Assembly: GCA_001787035.1 (NCBI GenBank)
Contig: MFUY01000030.1
Coordinates: 7,919-34,930, forward strand
Source: Candidatus Nomurabacteria bacterium RIFCSPLOWO2_01_FULL_41_12
GTDB taxonomy: Bacteria > Patescibacteriota > Minisyncoccia > Phycocordibacterales > UBA9973
Reading direction: 5' to 3'
DNA: 27,012 bases
The notes beneath the pieces are model-generated. The model was given only the letters and a program-made list of their open reading frames with translations. It was not told the DNA's origin and searched no databases. Shown here piece after piece: positions 20,686-27,012 of the stretch. The position numbers were made by a program, and so were the translations under genes. The stretch's first letter is position 1, and each line of letters starts with the position of its first letter.

Positions 20686-21348
20686 GTGAGTAACGACACC
20701 AGCGTCAACGTGCACGAAGTGTATGGACGGATCCAGAAACTCTGGTTCATGATCGGCAAGATGATCATGGACGGAACTCGTGATCCGCACAAGGTCGTGA
20801 AAGCCCTCCGCCAACTCGTTGGTGAACTGCCGCGTCTCGATCATGTCAAGAATGTCTACGCAGAGCTCCTGTGGCTGTGGTACTCGCTCATCACCACGAC
20901 ATCGTATCTTGGTTCGGAAAGAGTGATGGATGTACTCCAGGCGATCGTCGACGATTCCGAAAAGTTCAGACCGACCCCCACCCGAGTCCCCGCCGAGTTC
21001 AGTCTGCTCGCTTATCTCGGCGTTGTCAGTGTCGACGGGCGGAAGCTGAGCGTCCGTGCGTTTAGCCTAGTGACCTCAGACGCGACCTTCCAGGAATGCC
21101 TGTCTTTTCTCGAAAGAGAAGAGGCAGTGCTCGTCGGAGAACCAGGCGTCAAGGCCGTCTTCGCCGAGAAGGTCAACCGAGTGCCGCGAGGATACTGGTG
21201 TGTTTCCTTCGGCGAGAATACCGAGGAAGAGGCGACGGAGATGGCCGTCTTCGCGTACCCCGGCGGTCCCTGGTCGCGATCGGTTCTGGCCAAGCACGGC
21301 CTCAATGAGACCAGCGCTGTTCTCGTTTTCAACGAGGTGTCTGAGTAG
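20686..21348 (+). CDS. GC-rich orphan protein with RDPxKV and LQAIVDD helices
   Basis: A 220-residue protein of unknown function. The GTG at 20686 is the best start: AAGGGGG lies seven bases before it, the strongest Shine-Dalgarno in the window. The N-terminal half is helical (KLWFMIGKMIMDGTRDPHKV and, later, ERVMDVLQAIVDD); the C-terminal half looks like mixed beta strands, ending around WCVSFGENTEEE and WSRSVLAKHG. I recall GC-rich CPR proteins with an RDPxKVxxxLQxIV motif of unknown role and this may belong with them, but that is from memory. Third codon positions are mostly G or C, unlike every neighbour. No transposase, integrase or flanking repeats are seen. The separate promoter, leader, Shine-Dalgarno and terminator make it a self-contained cassette. 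Confidence 0.85.
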   Translation: MSNDTSVNVHEVYGRIQKLWFMIGKMIMDGTRDPHKVVKALRQLVGELPRLDHVKNVYAELLWLWYSLITTTSYLGSERVMDVLQAIVDDSEKFRPTPTRVPAEFSLLAYLGVVSVDGRKLSVRAFSLVTSDATFQECLSFLEREEAVLVGEPGVKAVFAEKVNRVPRGYWCVSFGENTEEEATEMAVFAYPGGPWSRSVLAKHGLNETSAVLVFNEVSE

Positions 21349-21364
21349 TTGTTTCCCATCTCTT

Positions 21365-21399
21365 GAGCCTTCATGCCGCTAAACACGGCGTGAAGGCTC
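21365..21399 (+). terminator. Strong hairpin after the GC-rich gene
   Basis: GAGCCTTCATGCCG and CGGCGTGAAGGCTC form a 14-bp stem with one G-T wobble and a CTAAACA loop. It lacks a T tract, so it is a stable RNA end or part of a double structure with the terminator that follows. Confidence 0.6.
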
Positions 21400-21420
21400 G
21401 GTAAATAGTTTGCAATCATG

Positions 21421-21462
21421 CACCGTATTACTTTGGAAACCCCTTTGTAAACGGTGTGTTTT
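21421..21462 (+). terminator. Rho-independent-like terminator
   Basis: CACCGT and ACGGTG close a stem extended by TTAC/GTAA, with an internal loop, followed by GTTTTT. It ends the GC-rich gene just before the rpsT promoter. Confidence 0.6.
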
Positions 21463-21482
21463 TAATTCAGACGAGTTCTAAG

Positions 21483-21511
21483 TTGCCCTTTTTAGGCTTT
21501 TCTGTTAGATT
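21483..21511 (+). promoter_or_regulatory. Promoter of rpsT (leaderless)
   Basis: TTGCCC (21483-21488), 17 bases and TGtTAGATT (-10 at 21506-21511) are followed by GTCTTT and the ATG at 21518. The start of transcription is expected on the start codon. Confidence 0.6.
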
Positions 21512-21517
21512 GTCTTT

Positions 21518-21769
21518 ATGCCAATAACGCAATCAGCTAAAAAAGCAGTCCGCGGCTCACTTCGCAAGAAGGCTTTTAACGATGCCAGGAAGAAAGTGAT
21601 GAAAGAAATAATAAAGAAAGTTGAAAAGATTGCTAAGACAGACAAAAAAGAAGCTCTCAAGATGCTCCCGGGCGCTTTTAAGGCCATAGATAAAGCAGCG
21701 CAAAAAGGTGTCATAAAAAAGAACAATGCTGCCCGCAAAAAGTCTCGCTTGTCCAAATTAACTAAGTAA
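21518..21769 (+). CDS. rpsT: 30S ribosomal protein S20
   Basis: An 83-residue, very basic helical protein. MPITQSAKKAVRGSLRKKAFN and the C-terminal KGVIKKNNAARKKSRLSKL are the characteristic ends of S20, which binds 16S rRNA at the bottom of the 30S body. Length and lysine-rich composition are as expected. It has its own -10 and -35 and appears to be leaderless. The next gene begins two bases after the stop, so the small thioredoxin-like gene probably shares its mRNA. Confidence 0.95.
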   Translation: MPITQSAKKAVRGSLRKKAFNDARKKVMKEIIKKVEKIAKTDKKEALKMLPGAFKAIDKAAQKGVIKKNNAARKKSRLSKLTK

Positions 21770-21771
21770 TC

Positions 21772-22047
21772 ATGAGCCACTTATTAGAATTTTACGGAAC
21801 TGAATGCCCGCACTGCGTGCGGATGCATAGGCAGGTGGAGCGCCTAGAGAAAGAAGAGGGGATAAAGATTGAGAGCTTGGAAGTCTGGCATAATGAAGAA
21901 AATGAAAAGCGCTTATTAGAACTAGATAAAGATATGTGTGGGGGAGTGCCCTTTTTCTATAATATGGAAACTAAAAAGTGGATTTGCGGAGAGGCAGACT
22001 ATGAAATTTTAAAGAAATGGGCCAAGGGAGAGGAATTTAGTCAATAA
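21772..22047 (+). CDS. Small thioredoxin-fold protein (CPHC)
   Basis: A 91-residue protein with the thioredoxin/glutaredoxin beginning LLEFYGTECPHCVRMHRQVE. The redox pair is Cys12 and Cys15 in CPHC, like the DsbA-type CPHC sequence rather than the thioredoxin CGPC. CGGVPFFYN carries the expected cis-proline. It is too short for a full thioredoxin (about 105) and closer to a glutaredoxin. No signal peptide is seen, so it should act in the cytoplasm, reducing disulfides or sensing redox state. It ends 28 bases from the convergent TrmB gene. Confidence 0.85.
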   Translation: MSHLLEFYGTECPHCVRMHRQVERLEKEEGIKIESLEVWHNEENEKRLLELDKDMCGGVPFFYNMETKKWICGEADYEILKKWAKGEEFSQ

Positions 22048-22074
22048 TAAATAGCAAATTAAAAAAATATTTTC

Positions 22075-22833
22075 TTAGCTTTTATCCCAAATAGTTTTAA
22101 AAACTTCACGCATATTGTGTGCCATAACAGAGTCGTGAATTTCTACAAGATAGTAAGGTCTTTGTTTGGTTACAACTAAAACGATATATGAGCCTCCTAT
22201 CCATTGCGTGCCGGTAAATCTATTATTGTCCCAGAATTTAAGCATTCTTCGGTCGCTATATTTTTTACTTTTCATCTTCTCTTCTATATCAGACTCATTA
22301 GTAAGCAGTTTTAGTTTAATTGGCTGAGGTGCTCTATCCCAACTCCAATCAATCCATTTTTCAAATTTTTCCACAAAGGTGTGATCTTGAAAACCAAACC
22401 ACGTTGCATCGGTAGTAAGCATACTCTCGTACCACCTCGTAGTTGCTTCATATAAATATTGTTCGAGATCAGCTTCATCTATAAATCTTATTTTCGGCAC
22501 AGAGTAAGTTTTTGATTCGGGGGTGTTTTTTAATATTTCTTGCAGTTCACGAATAGAGTTCTCTTTATCTTTCACTTTTTGGTTTTCTTCTACAATTATT
22601 TTTTCGAGACCTTGAACTCTCACAGGAATATAGTAAAGAGTTTTACCGCCCAAGTCTTCTTCTATTAGTCCTTTTAATTTTAACTCATTTGCAACACTAT
22701 AGACCGTGGTTCTGTTTATTTTTGCTAGACGCGCCAAGAGAGCAGGGGCTATTTTCCCGTATTCCAAAATAAGCTTATAAATTATTTGCTCCTTATTTCC
22801 GAGTCCTAATTGATTTAATACTTTCTCTAACAT
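22075..22833 (-). CDS. TrmB-family transcriptional regulator
   Basis: A 252-residue regulator. Residues 1-70 are a winged helix-turn-helix (LNQLGLGNKEQIIYKLIL, then LLARLAKINRTTVYSVANEL as the recognition region), followed by a coiled linker (VEENQKVKDKENSIRELQEI) and a C-terminal effector domain. TrmB proteins often respond to a sugar or another small molecule. The gene is divergent from an amino-acid ABC importer 134 bases away, so it most likely controls that operon. The ATG at 22833 was preferred to one at 22839: on the minus strand the -10 box TAGAAT ends at 22840, putting the predicted transcription start on the second ATG. The effector is unknown. Confidence 0.85.
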   Translation of the reverse strand: MLEKVLNQLGLGNKEQIIYKLILEYGKIAPALLARLAKINRTTVYSVANELKLKGLIEEDLGGKTLYYIPVRVQGLEKIIVEENQKVKDKENSIRELQEILKNTPESKTYSVPKIRFIDEADLEQYLYEATTRWYESMLTTDATWFGFQDHTFVEKFEKWIDWSWDRAPQPIKLKLLTNESDIEEKMKSKKYSDRRMLKFWDNNRFTGTQWIGGSYIVLVVTKQRPYYLVEIHDSVMAHNMREVFKTIWDKS

Positions 22834-22839
22834 ATCCAT

Positions 22840-22869
22840 ATTCTATCATATTTGTTGAAAATTTGTCAA
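22840..22869 (-). promoter_or_regulatory. Promoter of the TrmB gene (leaderless)
   Basis: Minus strand: TTGACA (22869-22864), 18 bases, and TGATAGAAT with the -10 at 22845-22840. The -35 lies in the inverted repeat at 22853-22871, a likely autoregulatory site. Confidence 0.6.
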
Positions 22870-22871
22870 CA
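22853..22871. promoter_or_regulatory. Candidate TrmB operator
   Basis: TGTTGA and TCAACA, 7 bases apart, form an inverted repeat over the -35 of the trmB promoter. A second repeat with the same spacing, TCCTT and AAGGA, lies at 22895-22911 toward the ABC operon. Both are candidates for binding by the divergent regulator. Confidence 0.45.
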
Positions 22872-22930
22872 CTTTTTACTAAATATTTTATTTTTCCTTG
22901 TAAAATAAGGATATTTTTGCCATTCTTTAT

Positions 22931-22959
22931 TTGACAATAAATAATAATAATGATACAAT
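22931..22959 (+). promoter_or_regulatory. Promoter of the amino-acid ABC operon (leaderless)
   Basis: TTGACA (22931-22936), exactly 17 bases, and TACAAT (22954-22959, with extended TGA in front) give the best promoter in the window. Seven bases later is the ATG at 22967, so a leaderless transcript is predicted. Confidence 0.75.
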
Positions 22960-22966
22960 ATCTGAT

Positions 22967-23824
22967 ATGGAAAACAATAAATCTTATATTGTAATTGCCC
23001 TCGGTATTATTGTAGTTATCGTTACTATTTTAGGGATGAATCGTGGCGAACAGCGGGGCGGAGATGAAACACTTGCTCGAATACAAAAAAACGAGAGTGT
23101 TGATGTTTGTGTTATTGTGAATCCACCTTATGTTATGAAAGATGCGAAAACCAGAGAACTTTCTGGTCATATGTACGACGCAATGAAAATGATCACGGAA
23201 CGTATGAATGTAAAAATGAATGTTACTGAAACAACCTATGGAAATGGTGCCGCCGAACTTCAATCACGTCGTTGCGATGTTGTGGTTGCAGACTTCTTTG
23301 CAAACATTCCCCGCTCAATGTCTGTTGCATTTACACGACCACCTTTGTTTTTTGTTGGTGAAAGCGCGATTGTCCGTAGGGACGATACTAGATTTCAAAA
23401 TGTAAAAGACATTTTTGAATTTGATAAACCCAATATCACTGTGGCGGTTGCCACCGGCGAATCGGGTGATATCTATGTAAAAGAAAATTTTAAAAACGCA
23501 AAAGTAAATCAAATTGATGTCGGGTCATCCGACTTATCACGATTTGCGGTGGAGGTATCAGCAGGGCGTGCGGATGTTGCTATAGCTGACGCTAACAGCA
23601 TCGCTTTGTATGCTAAAGCGCATCTCGAAGTTATTGACCTGTTTAAAAATAATTCTTTTGGCTTAAATCCTGTCGGTTGGGCCGTAAGACAAAATGATAC
23701 CGCATGGCTTCACTTTCTAGAAGGTTCTTTACAGTTCCTTGAAACACAAGGAACACTCCAACAACTTGAGCGTAAATACAATTCTCATTGGCTTCACGAA
23801 GTCAAAGAGTATAAAGTTCGCTAA
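22967..23824 (+). CDS. Amino-acid ABC transporter substrate-binding protein, membrane-anchored
   Basis: A 285-residue member of the polar amino-acid binding family (SBP type 3). After a charged start, residues 7-24 (VIALGIIVVIVTILGM) are a membrane anchor or uncleaved signal; there is no lipobox Cys, unusual for a single-membrane-type binding protein. The two-lobe binding domain follows: VNPPYVMKD, LQSRRCDVVVADFFANIPRS and the FTRPPLFFVGESAI segment match the family, and the last helices (FLEGSLQFLETQGTLQQLERKY) close it. It has an extracytoplasmic role. Ligand is not predictable. It heads the permease and ATPase genes. The ATG at 22967 is preferred over an upstream TTG that lies within the -35 box. 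Confidence 0.88.
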   Translation: MENNKSYIVIALGIIVVIVTILGMNRGEQRGGDETLARIQKNESVDVCVIVNPPYVMKDAKTRELSGHMYDAMKMITERMNVKMNVTETTYGNGAAELQSRRCDVVVADFFANIPRSMSVAFTRPPLFFVGESAIVRRDDTRFQNVKDIFEFDKPNITVAVATGESGDIYVKENFKNAKVNQIDVGSSDLSRFAVEVSAGRADVAIADANSIALYAKAHLEVIDLFKNNSFGLNPVGWAVRQNDTAWLHFLEGSLQFLETQGTLQQLERKYNSHWLHEVKEYKVR

Positions 23825-23833
23825 TAATCATTT

Positions 23834-24532
23834 ATGTATAATTGGAATTGGCACATAATTTCGTCGTATAAAATCGTTTTCGTACAAGGGGCGTTAGTCA
23901 CAATTGAGTTAACATTTTTTGCTGTGATTCTCGGTACTGTGTTGGGGGCTGCGTTAGCATTTCTCAAAAAATCTCGTAATCCTATGTTTTCATTTATTGC
24001 AAAAGTTTATATTGAGATTTTTCGAGCCATACCAATTCTTGTTCTTTTAATTTGGATTTTTTATGTTATCCCGATTTTGTTTGACTGGCGAATTTCAGCT
24101 TTCGTCGCTGCCGTAGTTGCTTTATCAATGAATCTGTCGGCATTCGTAGCGGAAACAGTGCGAGCAGGGTTAGAGTCAATACCACAGAGTCAGTCTGAAT
24201 CGGGATTGGCATTGGGTATGACATCTCGACAAGTTACGGCAAAAATTGTTATGCCGCAGGCAGTTCGTAATATGATTCCTAATCTTATGGGTCTTTACAT
24301 TACCGAACTTAAAAATTCATCACTTGCCTCCATTATCGCTGTGAATGAAATTTTACATCGTTCAAACATTTTAATTAGCGAGACATTTCGACCTTTGGAA
24401 ATTTATACGGTCGTTGCCGTAGTTTACCTAATTATCATTTTACCCCTTGTCTATCTTTCAAGATGGTTTGAGCGCAGGCTCGCCAAAGCGGATAAACCAA
24501 TTTTTGGAATGAATTATGAAATCAGCCATTAG
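23834..24532 (+). CDS. Amino-acid ABC transporter permease
   Basis: A 232-residue inner membrane protein of the His/Glu/Gln permease family (HisM/GlnP type). Five hydrophobic segments are visible, and the EAA loop that contacts the ATPase is present around SESGLALGMTSRQVTAKIV. GALVTIELTFFAVILG is the typical N-terminal helix start. It should form a homodimer with the ATPase pair. The gene follows the binding protein by nine bases and overlaps the ATPase gene by 17, as in a single operon. Confidence 0.93.
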   Translation: MYNWNWHIISSYKIVFVQGALVTIELTFFAVILGTVLGAALAFLKKSRNPMFSFIAKVYIEIFRAIPILVLLIWIFYVIPILFDWRISAFVAAVVALSMNLSAFVAETVRAGLESIPQSQSESGLALGMTSRQVTAKIVMPQAVRNMIPNLMGLYITELKNSSLASIIAVNEILHRSNILISETFRPLEIYTVVAVVYLIIILPLVYLSRWFERRLAKADKPIFGMNYEISH

Positions 24533-25262
24533 TATACAAAATATATCAAAAAAGTTTGGGACGCTCGAAGTTCTTAAGAACATTTCTTTTGATGTTCCGG
24601 TTGGACGAGTTTTAGCCATCATTGGTCCAAGCGGTTCCGGGAAAACAACACTTTTACGCTGCTTAAATCTCCTTGCGCGTATAGACGATGGTAAAATTGA
24701 AATGAATGGCTTTTCTATCATAAATAAACCCACCAATTTTAATATTCGGGTTCTACGTGAGAAAGTCGGGATGGTTTTCCAACAATTTAATCTTTGGCCA
24801 CACAAAACCGTTATTGAGAATTTGATTGAAGCTCCAATGCTGGTACGAGGATTATCACGATCTGAAGCCACGGAAAAGGCAAAAATTTTTTTAAAGCGCG
24901 TTGGTTTAGCAGATAAAGCGAATGAGTATCCATCTCGACTTTCCGGTGGACAGCAACAAAGAGTGGCTATTGCCCGTGCGTTGGCAATGGAACCGGAAAT
25001 TTTACTACTTGATGAGATTACCTCTGCACTTGACCCTGAACTTGTTGGAGAAGTGCTAAATGTGGTAAGAGAAATTGTCGCGGAACATAAACGTACAATT
25101 CTTTTAGTTACTCACGAAATGGGCTTTGCGAGAGATGTTGCTGATGAAGTAATTTTTATGGATAAGGGAATTATAATCGAGCAAGGAAAGCCCGATGACC
25201 TTTTTCGTGATCCAAAACAAGAACGTACACGACAATTTCTCCAAAGAATTTTGAATTATTAA
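24516..25262 (+). CDS. Amino-acid ABC transporter ATP-binding protein
   Basis: A 248-residue ATPase of the GlnQ/HisP family that powers import through the permease encoded just before it. Walker A is GPSGSGKTT (residues 37-45), the Q-loop is in VFQQFNLWPHKTV, the ABC signature is LSGGQQQR, Walker B is ILLLDE, and the switch His is in VTHEMGFA. The usual DEPTSALDP is DEITSALDP, a small change after the catalytic Glu. Everything needed for ATP hydrolysis is present. Its start lies inside the permease gene, which favours coupled translation. A terminator-like hairpin lies 20 bases after its stop. Confidence 0.95.
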   Translation: MKSAISIQNISKKFGTLEVLKNISFDVPVGRVLAIIGPSGSGKTTLLRCLNLLARIDDGKIEMNGFSIINKPTNFNIRVLREKVGMVFQQFNLWPHKTVIENLIEAPMLVRGLSRSEATEKAKIFLKRVGLADKANEYPSRLSGGQQQRVAIARALAMEPEILLLDEITSALDPELVGEVLNVVREIVAEHKRTILLVTHEMGFARDVADEVIFMDKGIIIEQGKPDDLFRDPKQERTRQFLQRILNY

Positions 25263-25282
25263 TTTTAAATTTTAAGCACAAA

Positions 25283-25308
25283 AAAATCGCCCCGAATGGA
25301 GCGATTTT
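25283..25308 (-). terminator. Terminator between the ABC operon and the cold-shock gene
   Basis: AAAATCGC and GCGATTTT form a stem; on the minus strand it is followed by a run of seven T, the form expected for rho-independent termination of the cold-shock gene. The plus-strand side lacks a T tract after the stem but may still slow readthrough from the ABC operon. Confidence 0.75.
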
Positions 25309-25321
25309 CCTGAAGAGAATA

Positions 25322-25519
25322 TTACGCGCGTTGTACGTTCGTAGCATTCAATCCTTTTGGTGATTCCTCTGTTTCAAAAGAAACAGAATCACCTTCTTTG
25401 AGCTCGTCAAAAGATACGCCTACCAGAGAATTGCTGTGAAAGAATAAATCCTTCGCAAGCCCTTCCGCTGTAATGAAGCCGAAACCTTTATCAGTGAGCC
25501 TTTTTATTGTACCAGTCAT
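25322..25519 (-). CDS. Cold-shock domain protein
   Basis: A 65-residue OB-fold protein that binds single-stranded RNA or DNA. The two RNA-binding motifs are in place: KGFGFI (residues 11-16) and DLFFHSN (24-30, in place of the usual DVFVHFS). The size and N-terminal MTGTIKRLTDKGFGF are typical of Csp proteins. A 22-bp inverted repeat lies in the 175 bases before its start, which may be a structured leader that responds to temperature, as leaders of some cold-shock genes do. The start was chosen by the conserved N-terminus. Confidence 0.95.
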   Translation of the reverse strand: MTGTIKRLTDKGFGFITAEGLAKDLFFHSNSLVGVSFDELKEGDSVSFETEESPKGLNATNVQRA

Positions 25520-25561
25520 TGATTTGATTTTTTAATTAAGTTGTTAAATACAAATGGGTTT

Positions 25562-25631
25562 ACCCCCACACTTATTTTTTGATAGTTTTATAAACGCACC
25601 TTCAGTGCAATCAAAAGATAAGTGTGGGGGT
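25562..25631 (-). promoter_or_regulatory. Long inverted repeat between rluF-like and cold-shock genes
   Basis: The 22-base arms at 25562-25583 and 25610-25631 (ACCCCCACACTTAT at one end) pair with only one mismatch, and the 26-base loop holds a second small hairpin, GCAC-CTTCA-GTGC. In the minus-strand mRNA it lies after the pseudouridine synthase stop and 43 bases before the cold-shock start. It could be a terminator, a processing site or a leader structure. Confidence 0.7.
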
Positions 25632-25692
25632 GTACTTTAGAAATCGACTCTTTTCGCACCTACTTTGTCCCACAAGCGTAGCACAATACCGC

Positions 25693-26358
25693 CTATTTTG
25701 TCAACCCCAAGGACTCAAGAAAAGCAACCAATTCTTCATCTTTTATTATCCGTAAGGTATTAGGTTTAAGGGTGCCTAATTTTATATTCATAATTCTCTC
25801 ACGCTTCAAGTCTGCAACTTCCTGGAAAAGAGCGGAGCACATTCTGCGAATCTGATGTTTCTTGCCTTCGGTTAATATTACACGAAATGCAAAGTCAGTT
25901 AAAATTTTCACCTTACATTTTTTTGTTAGATAACCTTCAATATTTACCCCAGCTTCCATTTTCTTTTTAAAACTGGAGCGCAATTTATTTGAAGTTCTGA
26001 CTATGTATTCTTTTTCATGAAAATATTTAGGATTTAAAAGAGTATCCGTGATTCGCCCGTCATTGGTCAATATTAAGAGCCCATGCGAATTTTTATCTAA
26101 CCTTCCTAAAGGGAAAAGGTCTTCTCGCGGAGAATTTGTTTCTATCCCAATAGGTTTATTGTAAGCGTAATATAAGTATTCTTTTTGTTTTGCGCCCCCT
26201 ATTTCTACTTTATCTGTCACGCTAACTTTACTTCCCAAGACTGCCAACTTTCCATTAATAAAAACCTTTTTATCTTTTATGAGTTCGTCTGCGCCTCGCC
26301 TGGTGGAGATTTTTTTAAAAGCTAAGTATTTATTGATCCGCATTGGGTAATTATTCAT
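25693..26358 (-). CDS. RluF/RsuA-family rRNA or tRNA pseudouridine synthase
   Basis: A 221-residue enzyme with an N-terminal S4 RNA-binding domain (MRINKYLAFKKISTRRGADELI, GKLAVLGSKV) followed by a pseudouridine synthase fold. The catalytic Asp is in PLGRLDKNSHGLLILTNDGR, the standard motif of the RsuA/RluB/RluE/RluF group, and GKKHQIRRMCSAL is another conserved block. DKNSHGL is closest to RluF-type enzymes, but the exact uridine is not predictable. The ATG at 26358 overlaps the upstream permease stop as ATGAATAA; a second ATG at 26343 (MRINKY) is the other possible start. The permease and this gene are probably co-transcribed. Confidence 0.88.
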   Translation of the reverse strand: MNNYPMRINKYLAFKKISTRRGADELIKDKKVFINGKLAVLGSKVSVTDKVEIGGAKQKEYLYYAYNKPIGIETNSPREDLFPLGRLDKNSHGLLILTNDGRITDTLLNPKYFHEKEYIVRTSNKLRSSFKKKMEAGVNIEGYLTKKCKVKILTDFAFRVILTEGKKHQIRRMCSALFQEVADLKRERIMNIKLGTLKPNTLRIIKDEELVAFLESLGLTK

Positions 26359-27012
26359 ATCGGAGCGCATCAATTGGGTTGAGCATAGCGGCTCGGCGAG
26401 CCGGATAATAGCCGAAAATAATTCCGATACTGGCTGATACGCCGAAGGCCAGTAGTACGGAGGACAAAGAAACTTGCGTAGCAACTATACCAGAGGACGT
26501 TACCGCGAAGGATATAAGCCACCCTAATATAATTCCCAGAATTCCTCCGATAAATGTGAGAGTTACGGCTTCGGATAGAAATTGTAAATTTATGTCTTTC
26601 CTTTTTGCCCCGATTGCTTTCCTTAAGCCGATTTCGCGAGTTCGTTCAGTTACGGTTGTGAGCATCATATTCATAATGCCTATGCCTCCGACTAAAAGTG
26701 AAATTGAGGCAATAGCAGCCAAGAAAAGAGTGAAGGTGTCTATTACTGTAGTTAATGTGCCCAAAATATCTTCCTGTGAAATTATTGAGAAGTCCGCTTC
26801 ATCTACGCGATGTTTATCCAAAAGTGCATTGATTGCCAATTCTTTAACATAACCCATTTGATTTTTGTCGGCTACCGAGACAGCCATCATGGAGAGATAA
26901 TCCACCCCCGAGAGGATTTTTTGCATAGTGGAGAGGGGAACAAATATCATATCATCTGGTCCGGAGAATCCGGCTCCGCCTTTTGCAACGAGTACCCCGA
27001 TGATATTAAAAG
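26351..27012 (-). CDS. MacB/FtsX-type ABC transporter permease, C-terminal part (partial)
   Basis: A 220-codon fragment; the gene begins beyond the end of the window, as the frame is open to the last base. The beginning (VLVAKGGAGFSGPDDMIFVP) is the end of a MacB-type extracellular domain. A helix with LLVGGIGIMNMMLTTVTERT, then REIGLRKAIGAKRKDI, forms the family FtsX-type core, followed by two more hydrophobic segments and the characteristic YYPARRAAMLNPIDALRYE end. The family exports lipoproteins, peptides or antibiotics or carries out mechanotransmission. The ATPase and the periplasmic partner are not in the window. Confidence 0.93.
   Translation of the reverse strand, partial: FNIIGVLVAKGGAGFSGPDDMIFVPLSTMQKILSGVDYLSMMAVSVADKNQMGYVKELAINALLDKHRVDEADFSIISQEDILGTLTTVIDTFTLFLAAIASISLLVGGIGIMNMMLTTVTERTREIGLRKAIGAKRKDINLQFLSEAVTLTFIGGILGIILGWLISFAVTSSGIVATQVSLSSVLLAFGVSASIGIIFGYYPARRAAMLNPIDALRYE

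Noticed and set aside
20559..21462. Insertion sequence or integrated element around the GC-rich gene
   Set aside because: No terminal inverted repeats, target-site duplications, transposase or integrase can be seen; only base composition is foreign.
1..27012. CRISPR array
   Set aside because: No evenly spaced direct repeats or cas-like genes were found; the repeats seen are palindromes inside genes.

Overview
The window looks like a chromosome segment of a Candidate Phyla Radiation (Patescibacteria) bacterium, most likely Parcubacteria-like. The reasons are a low-GC, tightly packed gene order; reduced versions of standard proteins (a 215-residue DNA polymerase III delta-like protein and a 411-residue UvrC); a 583-residue cysteine-rich protein of a type I associate with these bacteria; a tRNA without an encoded CCA end; and few Shine-Dalgarno sites. 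UGA is used as a stop (for example at 10023-10025 in an ATGA overlap, and at the 18245 end of the minus-strand nuclease gene), so this is not a UGA-recoding lineage. Taxonomy is inferred from these traits, not from a marker tree.

Layout. 1-3886: the end of polA, a small membrane methyltransferase, a HolA-like protein, tRNA-Lys(UUU) and uvrB. 3916-10315: a co-directional lipid block with a patatin-like hydrolase, AcpS, an 810-residue fusion of acyl-activating enzyme, acyl carrier and PlsC acyltransferase, a second patatin-like protein and two unknown genes, followed by a convergent stand-alone PlsC. 11093-15224: uvrA and a minimal uvrC. 15306-18209: an unknown protein, the cysteine-rich zinc-ribbon protein and a TrmH-type RNA methyltransferase. 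18245-20521 (minus): ruvA, mutM and an endonuclease/exonuclease/phosphatase-family protein. 20559-21462: a GC-rich orphan gene with its own consensus promoter, structured leader, strong Shine-Dalgarno and terminator, unlike everything around it. 21518-22047: rpsT and a small thioredoxin-fold protein. 22075-25262: a TrmB-type regulator divergent from a polar amino-acid ABC importer operon. 25322-27012 (minus): a MacB/FtsX-type permease (cut by the window end), an RluF-type pseudouridine synthase and a cold-shock protein.

Two systems stand out. (1) Short palindromic elements sit in frame inside conserved genes: uvrA, uvrB (several), uvrC, ruvA, trmH, the methyltransferase and holA. One 34-bp element occurs in two unrelated genes in the same reading frame, and another has arms that encode the same two tetrapeptides in opposite order in UvrA and UvrC. 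They resemble in principle the Rickettsia palindromic elements and may be mobile or spreading peptide-coding repeats. (2) The lipid block looks like a compact system for scavenging fatty acids: patatins could release acyl chains, the fusion protein could activate them, hold them on its own carrier domain (primed by the adjacent AcpS) and transfer them to a lysolipid or glycerol-phosphate acceptor.

A third pattern is regulatory. At least eight genes on both strands have a -10 box ending 6-8 nt before the ATG, which predicts leaderless mRNAs as the ordinary way to start translation here.
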